64,000 nt of DNA from Kryptolebias marmoratus (GCF_001649575.2 NC_051434.1:14437370-14501369), one strand, 5' to 3'. Positions 37,847-50,120 are shown, numbered from the stretch's first letter. Numbers and translations are program-made. Notes: generated by a model not told the origin, from the letters alone.

Positions 37847-38211
37847 CATACTGGAACACCTGACAGCAGACAGATGGTCTTCGTACAACCTGTTTTAAAC
37901 ATGCATCTGTATGAGAATAATCATACAAACGAAAATAGCAGCAAACCATCAATTAAATTTTTAATAGCACATGGAGGACTTTTTCTTTCTTTTTAAAAAA
38001 ATAAAGAAATTATATAATCCGATGTTTATGTGCAGCCTTTGACATTTAGTCACCTCATGTCCAACTCAGTCTCTGGCACATTCAAATAAAAAAAAGGAAA
38101 ACAATACACTGAATTTAGTAGTAAATTTAAAATAACTGGACATAATTAACCTTGTTTGTGACTTCCTTATCCTGTAGGTATAAGTATTTCTGATAATCTT
38201 CTCTCATGAAG

Positions 38212-38740
38212 TTGTTTATGTCAGGCATGGTGGGGAAGGAGGCAAACCCAGAATGCAGACTCATTTTAAAAATAAACTAATTTTTTGAGTTAAATAAACA
38301 AAACAAAAGCTGACGTGGCAGCACAAGAAAACGAAAACCAAAATCCTAAACTCAAGTAGAAACTAAAACTGACAGGACAGGACAGGACAGGACAGGACAG
38401 GACAGGACAGGACAGGACAGGACAGGACAGGACAGGACAGGACAGGACAGGACCAGGAATGAGCAGAGCAGAAACAGAACAATGAACCAGCAGTGTGGAA
38501 GTGATGACCGGGTTTTTAAACAGAGGAGGTGATTGGAAAGTGGGCACAGGTGAAACAATTAGTAAGACTAGCAGCAGGTGTAGATGGGCGTGGCAGGAAG
38601 GCAAAAGAGTGACTGGGGAGGAGTGGAAAGTGACAAGTACAAAGAACATGAACAAAAAGGAAGACGTGAAAAACAACTAAAACAGAAAACATGAAGACAA
38701 ACAAAGACAATAAACTAAAACACAAAAACCTGACAGTTTA
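38212..38740. repeat. Dispersed teleost repeat expanded by a pentamer array
   Basis: It begins 'tatgtcaggcatggtgggg', with 'aaacccagaatgcagactc', 'gctgacgtggcagc', 'gatgaccgggtttttaaac', 'gatgggcgtggcaggaagg' and an end 'aaaacctgacag'. The termini form a short imperfect inverted repeat (TGTCAGGC and TGTCAGGT). I recognise this order from a common fish repeat. The (GACAG)16 array lies inside. Minus-strand frames of 68-128 codons are the array read as Leu-Ser-Cys-Pro-Val repeats and are not genes. Confidence 0.6.
38371..38450. repeat. (GACAG)16 tandem array
   Basis: Sixteen perfect 5-bp units in 80 bases. The perfection suggests recent expansion, from an 'accaggaccagg'-like segment that other copies of this repeat seem to have at this place. 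Confidence 0.95.
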
Positions 38741-38859
38741 ACATTATAAATTATATAAAATTACTTTTATTCCCATTAAGAAAAATATCCTAATAACTCT
38801 TCTGAAGACTAAAGAAGGATGTCATAGTTTGACACTGAGTTTAGCATAATGTAATACCA

Positions 38860-39164
38860 GTTGTGGATAGCTCATTTTAGAGAAATAGTTTAATTCTGAC
38901 ACAAATAATCACATAATTCATGTTAAAAGCTGTTTAATGTGAAGCAAAGATTTACAAAATAATATTTAAATGAACTACTAAAAACTTTTTGAGACTAGGG
39001 TTTATTCAAAACGGCAATACTTTGACTAGCCATTAGCCTGTCAGTCTCATCCAAATTAAACTATTTTTCCTAAACTAAGGTTTTTTCAAAGATTAATCTA
39101 CAAGATATTAAATGTTCATGACCTTTCTGCAGAACCCTAATTCCAAAGATTTGAACTATTAGAT
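38860..39164 (+). mobile_element. Foldback element, copy G (centre deleted)
   Basis: Left: 'ttgtggatagctcatttta' and 'gagaaatagtttaattctg'. Right: 'tttgagactagggttt', 'gactagccattagcctgtc', 'ctaaactaaggttttttc', 'catgacctttctgcagaac' and 'aaagatttgaactatta'. Most of the central block is missing. Confidence 0.6.
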
Positions 39165-39935
39165 TGAAACAAAGACACACAAAAGGAATTACCCTTTTTT
39201 TCCGTGTCAGTAAAAGTTCAACTTGTTTGTTTACAGCCAAGAAGCCAATAATAGCATGCAAAGTAAGTTTAAAATTAAATTAAAGGGGAAAAAACCCTAT
39301 GCTAACAGGTTTGTGCTAAGCACAGCTAGCATTGTTACCATAAGAATAAAAAAGAAGACTGTGTAGGATACCTTATGAGAACAATATTTTTTGACAGAAA
39401 GGAAATAAAAAAATAAACACTTAAGCTAATTCACATTTTCTTTTATTTTTTGGTTTCATACTTGGGTATTCAGTCATGAAAAAAAAAAAAAAAGCACAAC
39501 TTTAAACCCCAGGATCAAGTTTGAGGGTTACAGGGGCAGGACACTCTGGAAGGCAAGTAAAAAACTTTTTCTTTGTTTTATATTTTTTAAAGACAGAGAA
39601 GTTTGGACAGTTCTTCTGAACAGAGACATTGATTTCTTCAATTTTTTTTTTTATTTTTTATTTTTTTTGTAGGTTCAGAGAGGTTGCAGCTTCCAGGAGT
39701 CCAAGAAGTGGAAGAGTCGCAGAGCAGACAAGTAGGTGACTCTTCAGGTAAGCAGGCTGCCTCACTGAATTTAATCCCAAACAAGGCAATAGTTCTTCAG
39801 AAACAAGCAGGGGAAAAGAAAGAAAGAAAGAAAGGTTCAAGAAGCTGAAACAAACCTTTCAACAAATCTTTGGACTTTTTTCCACCCCTTTGTAAAGTCT
39901 TCTTATGAAAACTTGAGAACAAAGTGAATAATTAA
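39165..39935. other. AT-rich sequence with homopolymers
   Basis: A-run at 39480-39494, T-runs near 39640-39669, (GAAA)n at about 39812-39834. No gene supported. Confidence 0.4.
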
Positions 39936-40626
39936 AAGAGACCTATTATGCTTTCTGGAACAAGTCAGGATAGTTCAGTGAGCTGTACAAAACATGTTAA
40001 TCATTCTCAGTCATTGAGATTTCACCTGATCCGTTCTGCCTGTTTTGAGCTCATTTCAGAATGATCGGTTTTAGGGCTACATCACTTTTATGCAAATTAG
40101 TTGCTGTTGGCCACGCCCCCCAACTCCGTGTCCATCTCAAAACATAAAAACTCACTGAAGGATTAAACACTGAGGATCTGACGAACATTTATATTGTTAT
40201 TACTTCACAAATGAAATAAATAAATAAATAAGAATAAAATAAGGCCAGGATCATCAGGGTCACTTTAGTCAGACGCCTACTCCTCCTCCTCCTAACCGAA
40301 AAGCGTCCAGACAACCACCTGGTAAAGCTCAGTTTTATTATTTTTTTCCACCTTTACTTCTCTTTTATTAACATAGTTGTTAGTTTAGACAAACCTGCCG
40401 TGGCTTTTAGAGAGACTTGTTTCTGGGATGGTAAGCTGTTCAAACTACAACTACTTGTTTGGGACTACTCTTTGGCAATATGGCGGGGACATTGGCATCA
40501 AAAATAAAGTCACGCAGCTCTGTTCTCCGTGACTGGGAGAACATGCATGGACACATGTTCTTTATGGCAGCCGACATCAAAACATTTTCCTTTTTCAAAA
40601 AGTTAACTTTGCATAATAGGTCCCCT
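39936..40626. mobile_element. 691-bp nonautonomous TTAA-flanked DNA transposon
   Basis: The left end 'aagagacctattatgc' and the reverse complement of the right end 'aggggacctattatgc' form a 16-bp terminal inverted repeat with two mismatches. Both ends abut TTAA (39932-39935 and 40627-40630), the duplication expected from piggyBac- or Kolobok-type transposases. I recognise this terminus from an abundant teleost family. The inside includes 'ttggccacgccccccaac' and no transposase. The 61-codon frame at 40459-40644 is incidental. Assignment to a superfamily is inference from the TTAA. Confidence 0.8.
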
Positions 40627-41285
40627 TTAAATAAATTAAACTAACCAGAGCAATAAAAAAACAAACAAGTGATGCCACTGGTAATGCACAACACAATGTG
40701 TTTTTTACAGTTACACATCTAAATTTCTACAAACTTAAAAATTATTAGAAGATTAAAAACGATAGTTGGTTTGTTCATCCAGTACCTTAGAATCCAAATT
40801 AAATGTTGTATAATTGTAAAACGTTTGACTGTAAATTCATGCCTTTCATTATTTGTCTTAAACTTATGATCAACAGGGAGGAAGTGCTGAATATCTGAAG
40901 CTACGATAAATTAAACTTTTTTTAAACAGAATTGGCTGGAAAGCATCATTGCTTCTCGAAGATTCATCTGACCATCACTAACTCAAACAGTTTCCTGGAT
41001 CGCTGAAAGCTAAACTTTCACCATGTGACACTCAACAGTGCAACAGTGGATGTGTTTCAGCTCAAACTTTATTAGCAGGTGTCCTATCAGTAAAAATGAG
41101 AATCAGCTGTGAATAATTGCCATCTGCTGCCAAAGGACTGTCACCCTCAGCAGGATGCCCTGGGAACTGCTCACATCTAGTCCTCCACCTGTAGATGGAG
41201 GGGGAAAGAGACAGGACAGGAAGTGAAAGAAGGGGAGCCTTGGACAAAATGGAAACCTGATGTACTTACTGTTCCACCCCTCAAA

Positions 41286-41297
41286 GAATAAATAAAT

Positions 41298-41328
<31 letters not shown>
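41286..41328. repeat. (AAAT)n microsatellite
   Basis: About ten AAAT-type units with one interruption. Confidence 0.9.
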
Positions 41329-42002
41329 GAAATAAAGGAATTCTTGTGACTCATGTACCCAGTATTTTCTCTGAACAAAGTTTGCTGGAAATAATAAAAG
41401 TAGGGGTGGAAGTTTGTTTCTTCTAGTATTTCACTATTGTTCTCAGAAAATGACCAGATTTAGTGTTTGTGATTTTCACATTACAGTGGAACATATGGAT
41501 CAACCAAGTAAAAAATAGGTTTAGGGTGAATTTGAATTAAAAATCTGAAATTCGTTTTGTATTGAATGCTCTCTCTGAGCACATTGATACTAGAAGGTTG
41601 ACAAAAGCAAAAAACACAATACAACATTATTTACTTGAATTAGATACAGATAATAAAAAAACTACAGGAGCATGCAAGTCATAACAAATACTAATATTGT
41701 GATACTGCATTGCTCTGTTGGTGTATTTTTTTTTCCAGATATATTGGTTTGTCAGATCGTTCTTTTTTGTACAAGTTCTTCTCATCCACTGCCTCCTCCT
41801 TTGATGATGTGGCCAAAGATGTCTCACACTACAAGCGACTCTGAGTTATCTGTCAGATCTGTTTTGTTCCACGATTTCAAATAACTAAAAGAAAAAGGGT
41901 GAAAACAGGGAATAGACCGTGTATCAACCTGTATGTGTGTTGCTTTCCTATCAGATCATCAAAAAGTGTCAGGGTGTGTCTGTTGGATGCCTGATTCAAG
42001 TG

Positions 42003-42029
42003 TGGTGGTGGTGGTGGTGGGGGGGGGGG
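42003..42029. repeat. (TGG)n followed by an 11-base G-run
   Basis: Six TGG units merge into 11 consecutive G. A G-quadruplex is possible on the plus strand. Confidence 0.9.
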
Positions 42030-42296
42030 CTCTCTGAGCCCATCCCCTCTTCTCTGCTCCTCATTTCACAGGTGGACGAGCACATTAGTTCCAGAACTAA
42101 TACATCGCCATGGATCCCACCTCCCTTGTCTGGAATACACGCCAAACACACCCACATATGTAAACACAGACAAGCACAAATGCCCACATACGTGAGCACC
42201 ATGTCAACTGGAATACAGGCAGTTGGTGAAAAACAGAAGATCCAAACAATACAGAGAAATTGTAACCCTGTGATGGATTATTTGTTCTTAAGCCAG

Positions 42297-42358
42297 ATTT
42301 AGGCCAAATCCCATTTCTGAGTTTTAGCGCCACTCCTACCCCTTAGCCCTTAACTTAA
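42297..42358. repeat. Terminal fragment of a dispersed repeat ('ggccaaatcccatttctg')
   Basis: 'taggccaaatcccatttctg' and 'cactcctaccccttagcc' match the terminal wording I know from a fish inverted-repeat element. The other terminus is not present nearby. Confidence 0.4.
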
Positions 42359-42493
42359 AGTCACATGATGCATGTGTAGCTTCTCAGTCATCCAGGACAT
42401 TGTAAATCCAAAATAAGATGAAAAGCAAAACAACTGAACTTATATTCTGTAGTTTAAAACCCCATTTGCACTACAAATGACCAGATTGTATTT

Positions 42494-42525
42494 GAACCTT
42501 ATTTGAAAAGATTTGAGCTATTGCT
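42494..42525 (+). mobile_element. Foldback family terminal scrap, copy H
   Basis: 'gaaaagatttgagctattgc' followed by TTAA (42526-42529) matches the right terminus of the family. Only about 30 bases are clear, so this call is weak. Confidence 0.3.
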
Positions 42526-42529
42526 TTAA

Positions 42530-44071
42530 ATGATCCAACATTTTATTTCAGCTCTGCCTATAATCTACAGATATGTCTCTTGACATTCCATGCCCCCCCC
42601 CTCCCCCCTCATGAATTGTTCCATGTTACTGAGTGCTGCTAGTAGGTCGTCTTTCAGTACAGGGAACCAGCCTAAGGTGAAATGTTCTATTTGGACATTT
42701 ATTTGTGCCATCATTTCTGAAAAGTGCCTTGGAAGGGCTGCTGTTTTTATAAATGCTCCATTGTTGTGAGGAAATGTCAACAGTAGCGAGGCACGGAGAA
42801 GAAAATTAAAGAGAATGACACAACATGAATCGTGTTCACGGATGTTTTGGCTGCAGCTGATTTGTCACCAGATGTTGTCATGCTTTGCAATGTACAACTG
42901 TGCGAGCAAAACAGTGTGACGTAAACACAGGAATGCATATCATTCCAGGGTGTTCATTTTTATTTCTGCAAAATGCACTATGTGCCCCAACTACTTACAG
43001 GCTAGTGTTCCATTTTAAAGTGCTGATGTGCATTTATCCTCACAATCATGTTATTAACACCCCTTTAACTAAGTATGAAAAATACCTCCAACTCTCCATG
43101 CTACCTTCACCTTGGGAGCAATTTACAGCATTCCCATCTCAAGTCTATTTGTCTAAGCACCACTGGGTTTTTGTGTTCTGTATGCAACATTTCATCTTAA
43201 ATTGTGGTATTATAAAAGATAACTCAACAATCTAACAAAAAAAAAAAAGAAAGAAAGAAAAAACAAAACACTACTACCCACAACATCAGCCCACACAATG
43301 CACACTCCTATCTGGACAACCTTGACTAGTTGTATAAAAAAAAAATGTGCGGAGTACTTTGTTTTTTTTCTTTTCTCTGTAGGTTCGAGCCGAGCCAAAA
43401 AACAACAACAACAAAAAAAAGTCAAAGCTTTATTGTTTCTCTTTAGTAAATCTGTTTACTTATCCAGAGTTTTTGTGTAAAGTGTGTGAAATATCTTTTT
43501 GTCTGTCTAATGCAATTCAAAGACAAAAAAAGTATACAAGATATTTTCTCTTTTTAAGGTTTCTTAATAACAATTTGTACTTTGCATGGATTATATTGAA
43601 ATGGTTTTTTTTCAAATAAATTTTGAACTCATGCTGTTTGAATTCAAGTTAATTTTACTGTTTTCAGTGGGGCTGGCAAGTTCAAAGGAGGAATGTAAGA
43701 TATGTGACATTTAACTGGGCATTGCTGAAGTTTTTCAGTAATTAAATATGACATTTTATGTCTTTAATTAGTTGAATCACACTGAATCACATCATTTTCC
43801 TTATCACAAAGGACTGCTGCGTCTGGCCACAATGTCTAAGTTGCACTTTGTCCAGTCTAATGATAGTAAGGCATTGTGGTGTAATTTTTTTCTTTTTTAT
43901 TTTTTTATTTTTTGCATTTAAAGTGCTTTAAAAAATTGCTTGGGAAAAGGCATAAAAGTGAGACTGACAAAGACACCAACAGATGACACTAAAAGTGTCA
44001 AGCAAGATAATGTTACAGACGTTTTAAAAAATAAGAGTGCATATCTGCTGGTATCTGCTTCCATTGCACAC
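42530..44071. other. Unique non-coding sequence
   Basis: No gene supported. C-run near 42593-42607 and A-runs near 43239 and 43340. The 116-codon plus frame at 42885-43235 has no motif. Confidence 0.4.
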
Positions 44072-44300
44072 ACGAGTTTCCTCCGACAGACCAAAAACAC
44101 ACGTTTTAAAATTGAATGGCTGGATGGTGGTGGTTAGCACTATTGTCTCACAAGGAAGAAGGTTGCAGCTTTAAAGCTTTGCTGGGCATGTTTGTTCAAG
44201 GTTGATTTTCTAGTCTGTGTTGGCTCCGCAATGGACTGGCGCCCTATAGAGGGTGTACCCCTCACCGTCTCACTCACTGACATTTGATCCTGAACAAGAG
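44072..44300 (+). repeat. Rearranged copy of the 13410-type dispersed repeat
   Basis: 'gtttcctccgacagaccaaa' (a distal module) comes first, followed by 'gatggtggtggttagcac' (the usual start), 'tgtctcacaaggaag', then 'aatggactggcgccctatag' and 'gatcctgaacaaga'. The module order is permuted relative to 13410-13770, and the B-box region is degraded. Confidence 0.6.
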
Positions 44301-45241
44301 GTACTAAAGGTTCTTACATTTTGAAGTGTTTGAATGAGATATAGGTATAATGTGAACTCAATAAATGTGCAACTTTATCTGCATTTATAATGTGCAGTGA
44401 TACGTATTGCAAGGTAGCATAAAAATCTTGAAGTGGTTTCTAATTTTCCAACAATCCACTGCGAGAATTGGAAAACAAACAAACAAAAAAAACTGGCCAG
44501 CTTGTTGTGTCTATAACGTTTTTGCATGCTAGCCTAAAACAAAGCTGAGATGACTTTATGGGGAGGCTTATTCTGTTGGGTAAAGACAGCAACAAAAAGG
44601 CCATAACTTGCACTTCACGTCAGCAAAGAACATGCTGCTTTTGTAGTATTGTGTACTAAAGTGAATTACAAATTGTAACGCTACTTATTTTGCAGGAAAA
44701 AATAGTTTTAAAGTTTGAGTTTTGCAACATTTCCTAAAACTGTTCAGCTATGGGAATCCGCTGCTGTTTCTTGCTGCCCTGAATTAGCAACCTACGCAAG
44801 GCCCAGAGATAGGTCAGAAAAGAGGCACAAGAGGAGGAGGAGGTTGAAGCACGGAAATGAGAGGAAAGGGCAGAGGAGAATTCAACAAGGCTTTGCTGCA
44901 ATCAGAGCCCTGAAACCTGCATTAGTAATAAACCATACAGTACACACTATCTTATGGAGTGTAAATATGTACAAATATGTAAACAAACACCCCATGGTCA
45001 TTATTAGCTATATATAAAGCTAGCATGGATATGTTTTACTTAGTAGTCAGTGAACAATGTGGGCTGAAACTTTTGTTAGTCATTCTTACATAGAGGAAAC
45101 AAAATGAAGAACTTTGGCATGCAAGAAAACATAAATATGCTTTCCTTCAAGTAATGCTACATTATAATTTTTATAAAGGCAAACACCAATATCTTTGTAA
45201 ATATGTGTTGTATGACAAAATGATGAATACTAACATCTGTA

Positions 45242-45281
<40 letters not shown>

Positions 45282-46979
45282 ATCTTACTTTATCTATTTT
45301 CTTCTGTGCTGCAGTCATCTATTCATTTATAGACCCACAGTGAGTCTTTCACAACCATAGTCGAACAACATGGATAGAGAGAATTCCAATATTACAGCAT
45401 TAAAAAAATGTTTTATTTTTGATTTGTTGAACTTATAGTTAAGTAGAGATGAACACTTCCCGGTACTTGCAATTTATTTTTATCTATTGCATAGCATCTT
45501 TCTTGTCCCTAAATATTCCATCACAGTTCAAGAATATACAGGAACATGGGTGTAAAAATACTGTACTTCTGGCCAAGATGATGAAGTAAGCGTAAATCAA
45601 GAGGAGAAGGAAAAAAAAAAACTCAGCATATTTAATGCATATTCTGAATGCTCATTTCAACGTGGCACAAATCTAGAAAATGCTGCATACCCATGCATAT
45701 TAATTTCCATCATTTCAATTTGTTACAAACTACAATAAGTTACAGTTATATTTATGACTTTCAAGAATATATAAGATACACAAAATAAGTCAGAACTCTT
45801 TATCTCTGAGCAGTGCAATTATTTGTGGGTGAAAACCTGGAAATTTCTTGAACTTGTAGACATTGCAGTAGTGACAAAATATCAGTCAGGTTGACACTTG
45901 TGCACAATCATTTTTCAAAATGTTTCCTCTCTCTTAGAAGTGTGAGTAGCTATGCCTGCACAACAAAGACCGCAATCATATTCTGTTTTCTTTTCTTTTG
46001 TTTGTTGGTTTTTGTATTTTCTCAAATAAGAACATACAGTACTTGGGAAGTCCATTCTTCAATCTCCTAATAAGTAAAGAGAAAAATGCTAAATGTATTT
46101 TGAGAAAAGATAAGCATGTTTACAGTATTTTCACACACAAAAAAATCCTCAGTGTACTTATTGTTAAAAGCATAAAGCACCCATTCACCCAGGGCAACAA
46201 TTTAATTATCTTACTTTAGTTTATGACAACAGCATTGGCCCTTTTCCAGAGCTGTCCAAAATGTTTAATGCAAAAGGCCTCCTGCATCTTGAAAAGTGGC
46301 TTGAACAATCATTAATTTATTTTTTAAAAATTGCATGTTGTAAAATAATTTCACCCTTGAAAAGGAATGACTCAAATCAATCATTAAAAGTCTCAAATCA
46401 ATATGATTTTTATGCCCTTCATAGGTGTTGGTAAACCTCTGACCACATCTGTACCTGTTTTCAAGACTTAGTAAAGATTAGTAATTTATTTTTTTTCCCT
46501 TCTTCTTCTTTTTTATGTTTTGTTAAATAAAACTTCATAAAATGAAAGAGGTTCTTTTAATGCGAACTGCATTTACTGCCTTCACTGTGAGGGAATCACA
46601 TTTCTTTATTTATTTTTCTTCATGAAGCTTTATTCATATTGATCCACTTCTCTAAACATATTAGTCACAATTTCTCACAATCATACCAGTTAAACCAAAG
46701 TAGCATATTTGATTTAAAATGTCTGCATTTTTGTGTTAGTTTGTGAGTGAACTGTTCTTGAAGAGGTAAATAAAAAAACAAAACAAAACACAATAAAAAA
46801 CAAGGGTCTGCTCAATATTAACAATATCTTGAAATTACTTCAAGTGATGTTTGGTAGATGTTACAGCTTTCTGCACTTTAAAGTACATGAAGGTATCCCG
46901 ATCCACAGTGAGATGAGCATCAATGTCAAGGTGTGGTTATCGACTGGGTCCCTTTCTTTCTCTGCATCAGTTTGAAGGC
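44301..46979. other. Unique sequence; possible 3' flank of the minus-strand candidate gene
   Basis: A (TA)n tract lies at 45236-45282. On the minus strand, AATAAA hexamers at 46634-46629 and 46610-46605 lie about 345-375 bases past the stop at 46980 and could serve as polyadenylation signals. The 100-codon plus frame at 44715-45017 is Arg/Lys-rich without a recognised family. Confidence 0.35.
45236..45282. repeat. (TA)n microsatellite
   Basis: About 20 TA units with TTTA interruptions. Prone to cruciform extrusion. Confidence 0.9.
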
Positions 46980-47161
46980 TTACAGTGAGGATGGCCTTTG
47001 TGCTGCTCCGTGGCTACTTGCTGCTTGCTCGTCAAATATTTGAGACATATTGTCACTGTTGCTGGACTTTATCCAGCCAGATAAGCAGGACTGCATCTGA
47101 AAAGAGCAGACATCTGCTTGCCAGCCTCCCATTTCACCATGAACAGGATTAGGTCTGCTGG
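46980..47161 (-). CDS. Candidate terminal exon of an unrecognised minus-strand gene
   Basis: On the minus strand a strong acceptor ('caattttgtttccag') precedes 47161. The frame enters in phase 1 (two bases, then 59 codons) and ends in TAA at 46980. The encoded tail is hydrophilic and Ser/Gln-rich, includes two Trp and three Cys, and ends '...QRPSSL'. No domain is recognised. It joins in phase with the exon at 48426-48637 across an intron of 1264 bases. The frame is open further upstream too, so the exon boundary rests on splice signals only. Confidence 0.25.
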
Positions 47162-47910
47162 CTGGAAACAAAATTGTTTTATTTTGTCCAACACACTGCA
47201 GATGAGGAATCAACTGTGGAAAAGGGTTGTCATTATCCATCTTAAAAGCCTGCACAGGCTTTGAGCAGATTTTTATTTATTTTTTTATTCAAATCTTGGC
47301 TGTCAAACATTTGCTTTGAGCATCAAAAACCAACAGCTTTGGAGACAGAATGTGTCTCAATGCAGCATTAGAAGCTTCCAGTATATTCTAAAACAGTGCA
47401 TCAATGATAGTTTCCAAAGATGTCATCCAGTCTTCCTTTTCTCCTGTTTCAAGCAATTTCATGACATTTAAAAAGAACTGTCCTGGAATTTGAAAATAAG
47501 AAAAATAAAGACACGTCCTTAAAATTCAGATAAATGATGAGCTTTGTTTTTTTCTCAAAGTGGCGTTGACCTACAACAAAATTTGTCCAATGCTGTTAGA
47601 AATCTGAGTTTTTACCACCTTCCCTGGCAACAAAGAGAGCATATTAGAGAGCATATTAGATATTTTAAGCTCAAGGTATGCTTTGCACTTCAACATTTAT
47701 GCCAGTGTATTAGCAAAAAACACAATTTAGTATTTGAAACAATGATTTTATTTGTATGAAACTGTATGTAAAACATTTCTGTATATTAATTACTATAAAA
47801 AATAATAAAAAAATGGAAATCACTTCTCTGCACATTCCATTGCAAGTCTTTTACATTTTTTTTTCTTCTTCTCCTTTTTAAGCTCCTATTTGTTAATGGT
47901 AAAGACAAAA
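47162..47910. other. Candidate intron
   Basis: It contains a 12-base direct repeat ('agagagcatatt' twice, about 47635-47660) and A-rich runs. No other feature. Confidence 0.3.
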
Positions 47911-48030
47911 CAATATCCATTTATCCATTTTCTTTACAAACATTCTGTGTAGGGTGGTGGGGAGCTGGTGCCTAATTCAAGCAGTCATTGGTGAGAGTTG
48001 GGATACAACTGGGACAGGTCACCAGTATAA
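47911..48030 (-). repeat. Minus-strand fragment of the 13410-type dispersed repeat
   Basis: Read on the minus strand it has 'actggtgacctgtcccag', then 'aggcaccagctccccac' and an end 'aaatggataaatgg', the distal part of the family. It lies in a candidate intron. Confidence 0.55.
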
Positions 48031-48425
48031 ACAGTACAAGAACAGAGCAGAAACTAATGTTAAGAACTGGTTGAAAATCCCTTCTCAAAAAAGATAAAGT
48101 ATAAAATTGGATTTGATTGTTCCAAATAAATAAATATGTCCTTCTGGGGTCTTTGTCCATCATCAAAATCTTGTTGACTAATTACCGCAAGAACTAATAA
48201 TAGCGTTGATTGTGATCTGTAAGTCTCCTTGAAGAAGAGTGACAGAACTCATATCTGAGCATCAATACAATGTTCTGTTTTCCATATATACGTTTTTTAA
48301 AGTACAACATTTTGAAAATAAAATGGTGGCACAAACAAAGTGTTGTTTGGGAAAAGAATGAAGTCAACTTGACAGCAAGCCAAACAGACGAGCACACACG
48401 CACCACACTGTTGTTTGTAGGTTAC

Positions 48426-48637
48426 CTTTTACTTCAATTTCTTCCCATTGCGTAGAAAACCTGGGTTGGCATAGAGTCTGCCTGCTGGTTATTTTCCCTA
48501 TCTCAATTTTGATGTTAGGGACTCTTGGCTGACTAAGTGCTTCAAATGGATTCTGCCTCATATAAGGGTTTCTCTTTCTTCCACTGTCTTTCTGCTTGTG
48601 TAGTTCACTTCCACCCTCCAGCCACTGACTGCTCTCT
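48426..48637 (-). CDS. Candidate internal exon of an unrecognised minus-strand gene
   Basis: 212 bases. The acceptor is 'tttaaacataaatgcag' at its 5' side and the donor is 'gaagtaaaag|gtaacc' at its 3' side. The frame is open through 70 complete codons, phase 2 in and phase 1 out. The product is basic and polar, includes 'RKRNPYMRQNPFEALSQPR' and ends '...FSTQWEEIEVK'. I recognise no family. Phase fits both neighbours (50843-51015 before, 46980-47161 after). The open frame extends past the acceptor, so an acceptor at 48694 (phase 0) is also possible. Confidence 0.28.
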
Positions 48638-49937
48638 CTGCATTTATGTTTAAAAAATGGACAATAGATGTATAAAGATGACTGTGGAATAGACTGCAAT
48701 CAGTGAGAGGAGATTTTGTTGCCACAAAACAACATAAAAATACAGTATGACATCTGAGTTCACTTAATTGGTGTTGGAGAGAAGAAATCCATCACTATCT
48801 GTCAACCAAGTGTAGCATAAACTATATGTGCTAGTGGAGTACTACTCAAGCATAGTACTTTCATTTGATTTTAGTTTTATGAGCAGCTTTTAAAAACTCA
48901 CTAATGTCACAGAATTAATGTTGGACGAGGCAGGCTGGAGAAAATGAGAAAGGAAAGAATCTAAAAGTTAAACAGCATGCTGATAGCTGTGCTTCATATC
49001 TGTTTCCCTTTGTGATGGGCAGGCAGCTGCTGCCAACTTCGGCTTCCAGTTCAGCAAACATCTGTGCATCCCAGACCTTTAAACGTGTGAAGAAAGAAAG
49101 ATGCAGAGAGAGGAGAAAGCTGCATAATAACTCTGGTCTAAAGGTGAAAGAAAAGATTATGCCAGGGAATGAAGTAAAAATTGAGGAAAAAAAAGGAGCC
49201 GAAGACAAACAATGTATTATAAAAGACATAATCACACTTAAACATTACAATTACAGTAACTGCACTGTAGCACATACTGATTTGGATGAAAACTTTTATT
49301 TTATTTTATGTTTTTTTTTCTTTAGGGACAAATATTTAATTTTGACATTTATGTTGTAACATTGAAAAAGACACTTGTGTTAATCAGGGTTGTATTTATT
49401 TATTTATTTTTTTTTGGGGGGGGGGGGTTGTTGTTTTTTTTCTTCACATTTTGGGACATTTTTTTAAGCCTGCAGTGTTTTGAAAAAGGAACATGAAATC
49501 ATTCAACATATGTTTTCAGGAGTTCCACATATCTGCATGACACTAGCATCCATAAATGATGGGATTATGTTATCTTTGTAATTATTTTAATCAGCCAATC
49601 CCAATTAGCTTCCAGGAAAAATAAAATAAAAAAAATAAAATAAAAAAGAAAGGGGAGGTAGGCAGGAGGGCACATCAATCTATAATCGAGAAAGTATATT
49701 CACTCACTGACAAAAAAATAAAATAAAATAAGTAAAGCACCCAGAACGAAGGATCTGCTTTGGATGTTATTTGGTACATATGCAGACCAGCAATGAAAAT
49801 ATTAATGATTTGATTTGCAAGGAGCTGGGTTGTCCATAACAAGAACCAAAAGAACAAGTGGTCACATTACAAATAGATTATGGGTTTGCATCATGCCGGG
49901 TGTTTGTATTGTTCAATTGTCCAGCATATAAACTAAT
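48638..49937. other. Candidate intron, first part
   Basis: A minus-strand open stretch at about 49080-48960 after a good pyrimidine tract and 'aaag' looks exon-like, but I found no donor in matching phase. The T/G homopolymer block at 49394-49440 is listed separately. Confidence 0.3.
49394..49440. repeat. TTTA/T-run and 12-base G-run
   Basis: (TTTA)n, then a T-run, twelve consecutive G (49416-49427), then TTG and a further T-run. Confidence 0.9.
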
Positions 49938-50110
49938 CAGATGTCACAGTGGCTCAATGTTAGAACCAAATGATATAAGAGGACAGTCACACATGTCATC
50001 AAGGTTCTAATCACCCAAGACAGACCAAACCAAAAGAGGATCAATATATTCTGTGCTAAGTATTAAGGAACCCATGACATCTTCATCTGTGACATTGGGA
50101 CACAGGTATT
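49938..50110 (+). repeat. Diverged 170-bp repeat pair, copy 1
   Basis: 'cagatgtcacagtggctc', 'aatgttagaaccaaatg', 'ctaatcacccaagacaga', 'catgacatcttcatctg' and 'gggacacaggtatt' match in order the segment at 53311-53476 in the same orientation. The similarity stops where the dispersed repeat at 50121 starts. Confidence 0.75.
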
Positions 50111-50120
50111 AAAATCTTTA

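Larger units (their letters stand above)
40631..42296. other. Unique sequence with simple repeats
   Basis: It holds an (AATA)n tract (41286-41328) and a (TGG)n/G-run (42003-42029). No gene supported. Plus-strand frames at 41672-42302 lack motifs. Confidence 0.4.

Noticed and set aside
38290..38676. Minus-strand 128-codon frame rich in Leu-Ser-Cys-Pro-Val
   Set aside because: It is the stop-free translation of the (GACAG)16 pentamer array inside a dispersed repeat.
48960..49080. Minus-strand exon-like stretch after a strong pyrimidine tract
   Set aside because: The only nearby GT gives a junction that creates a stop with the next exon; it was left out of the candidate model.
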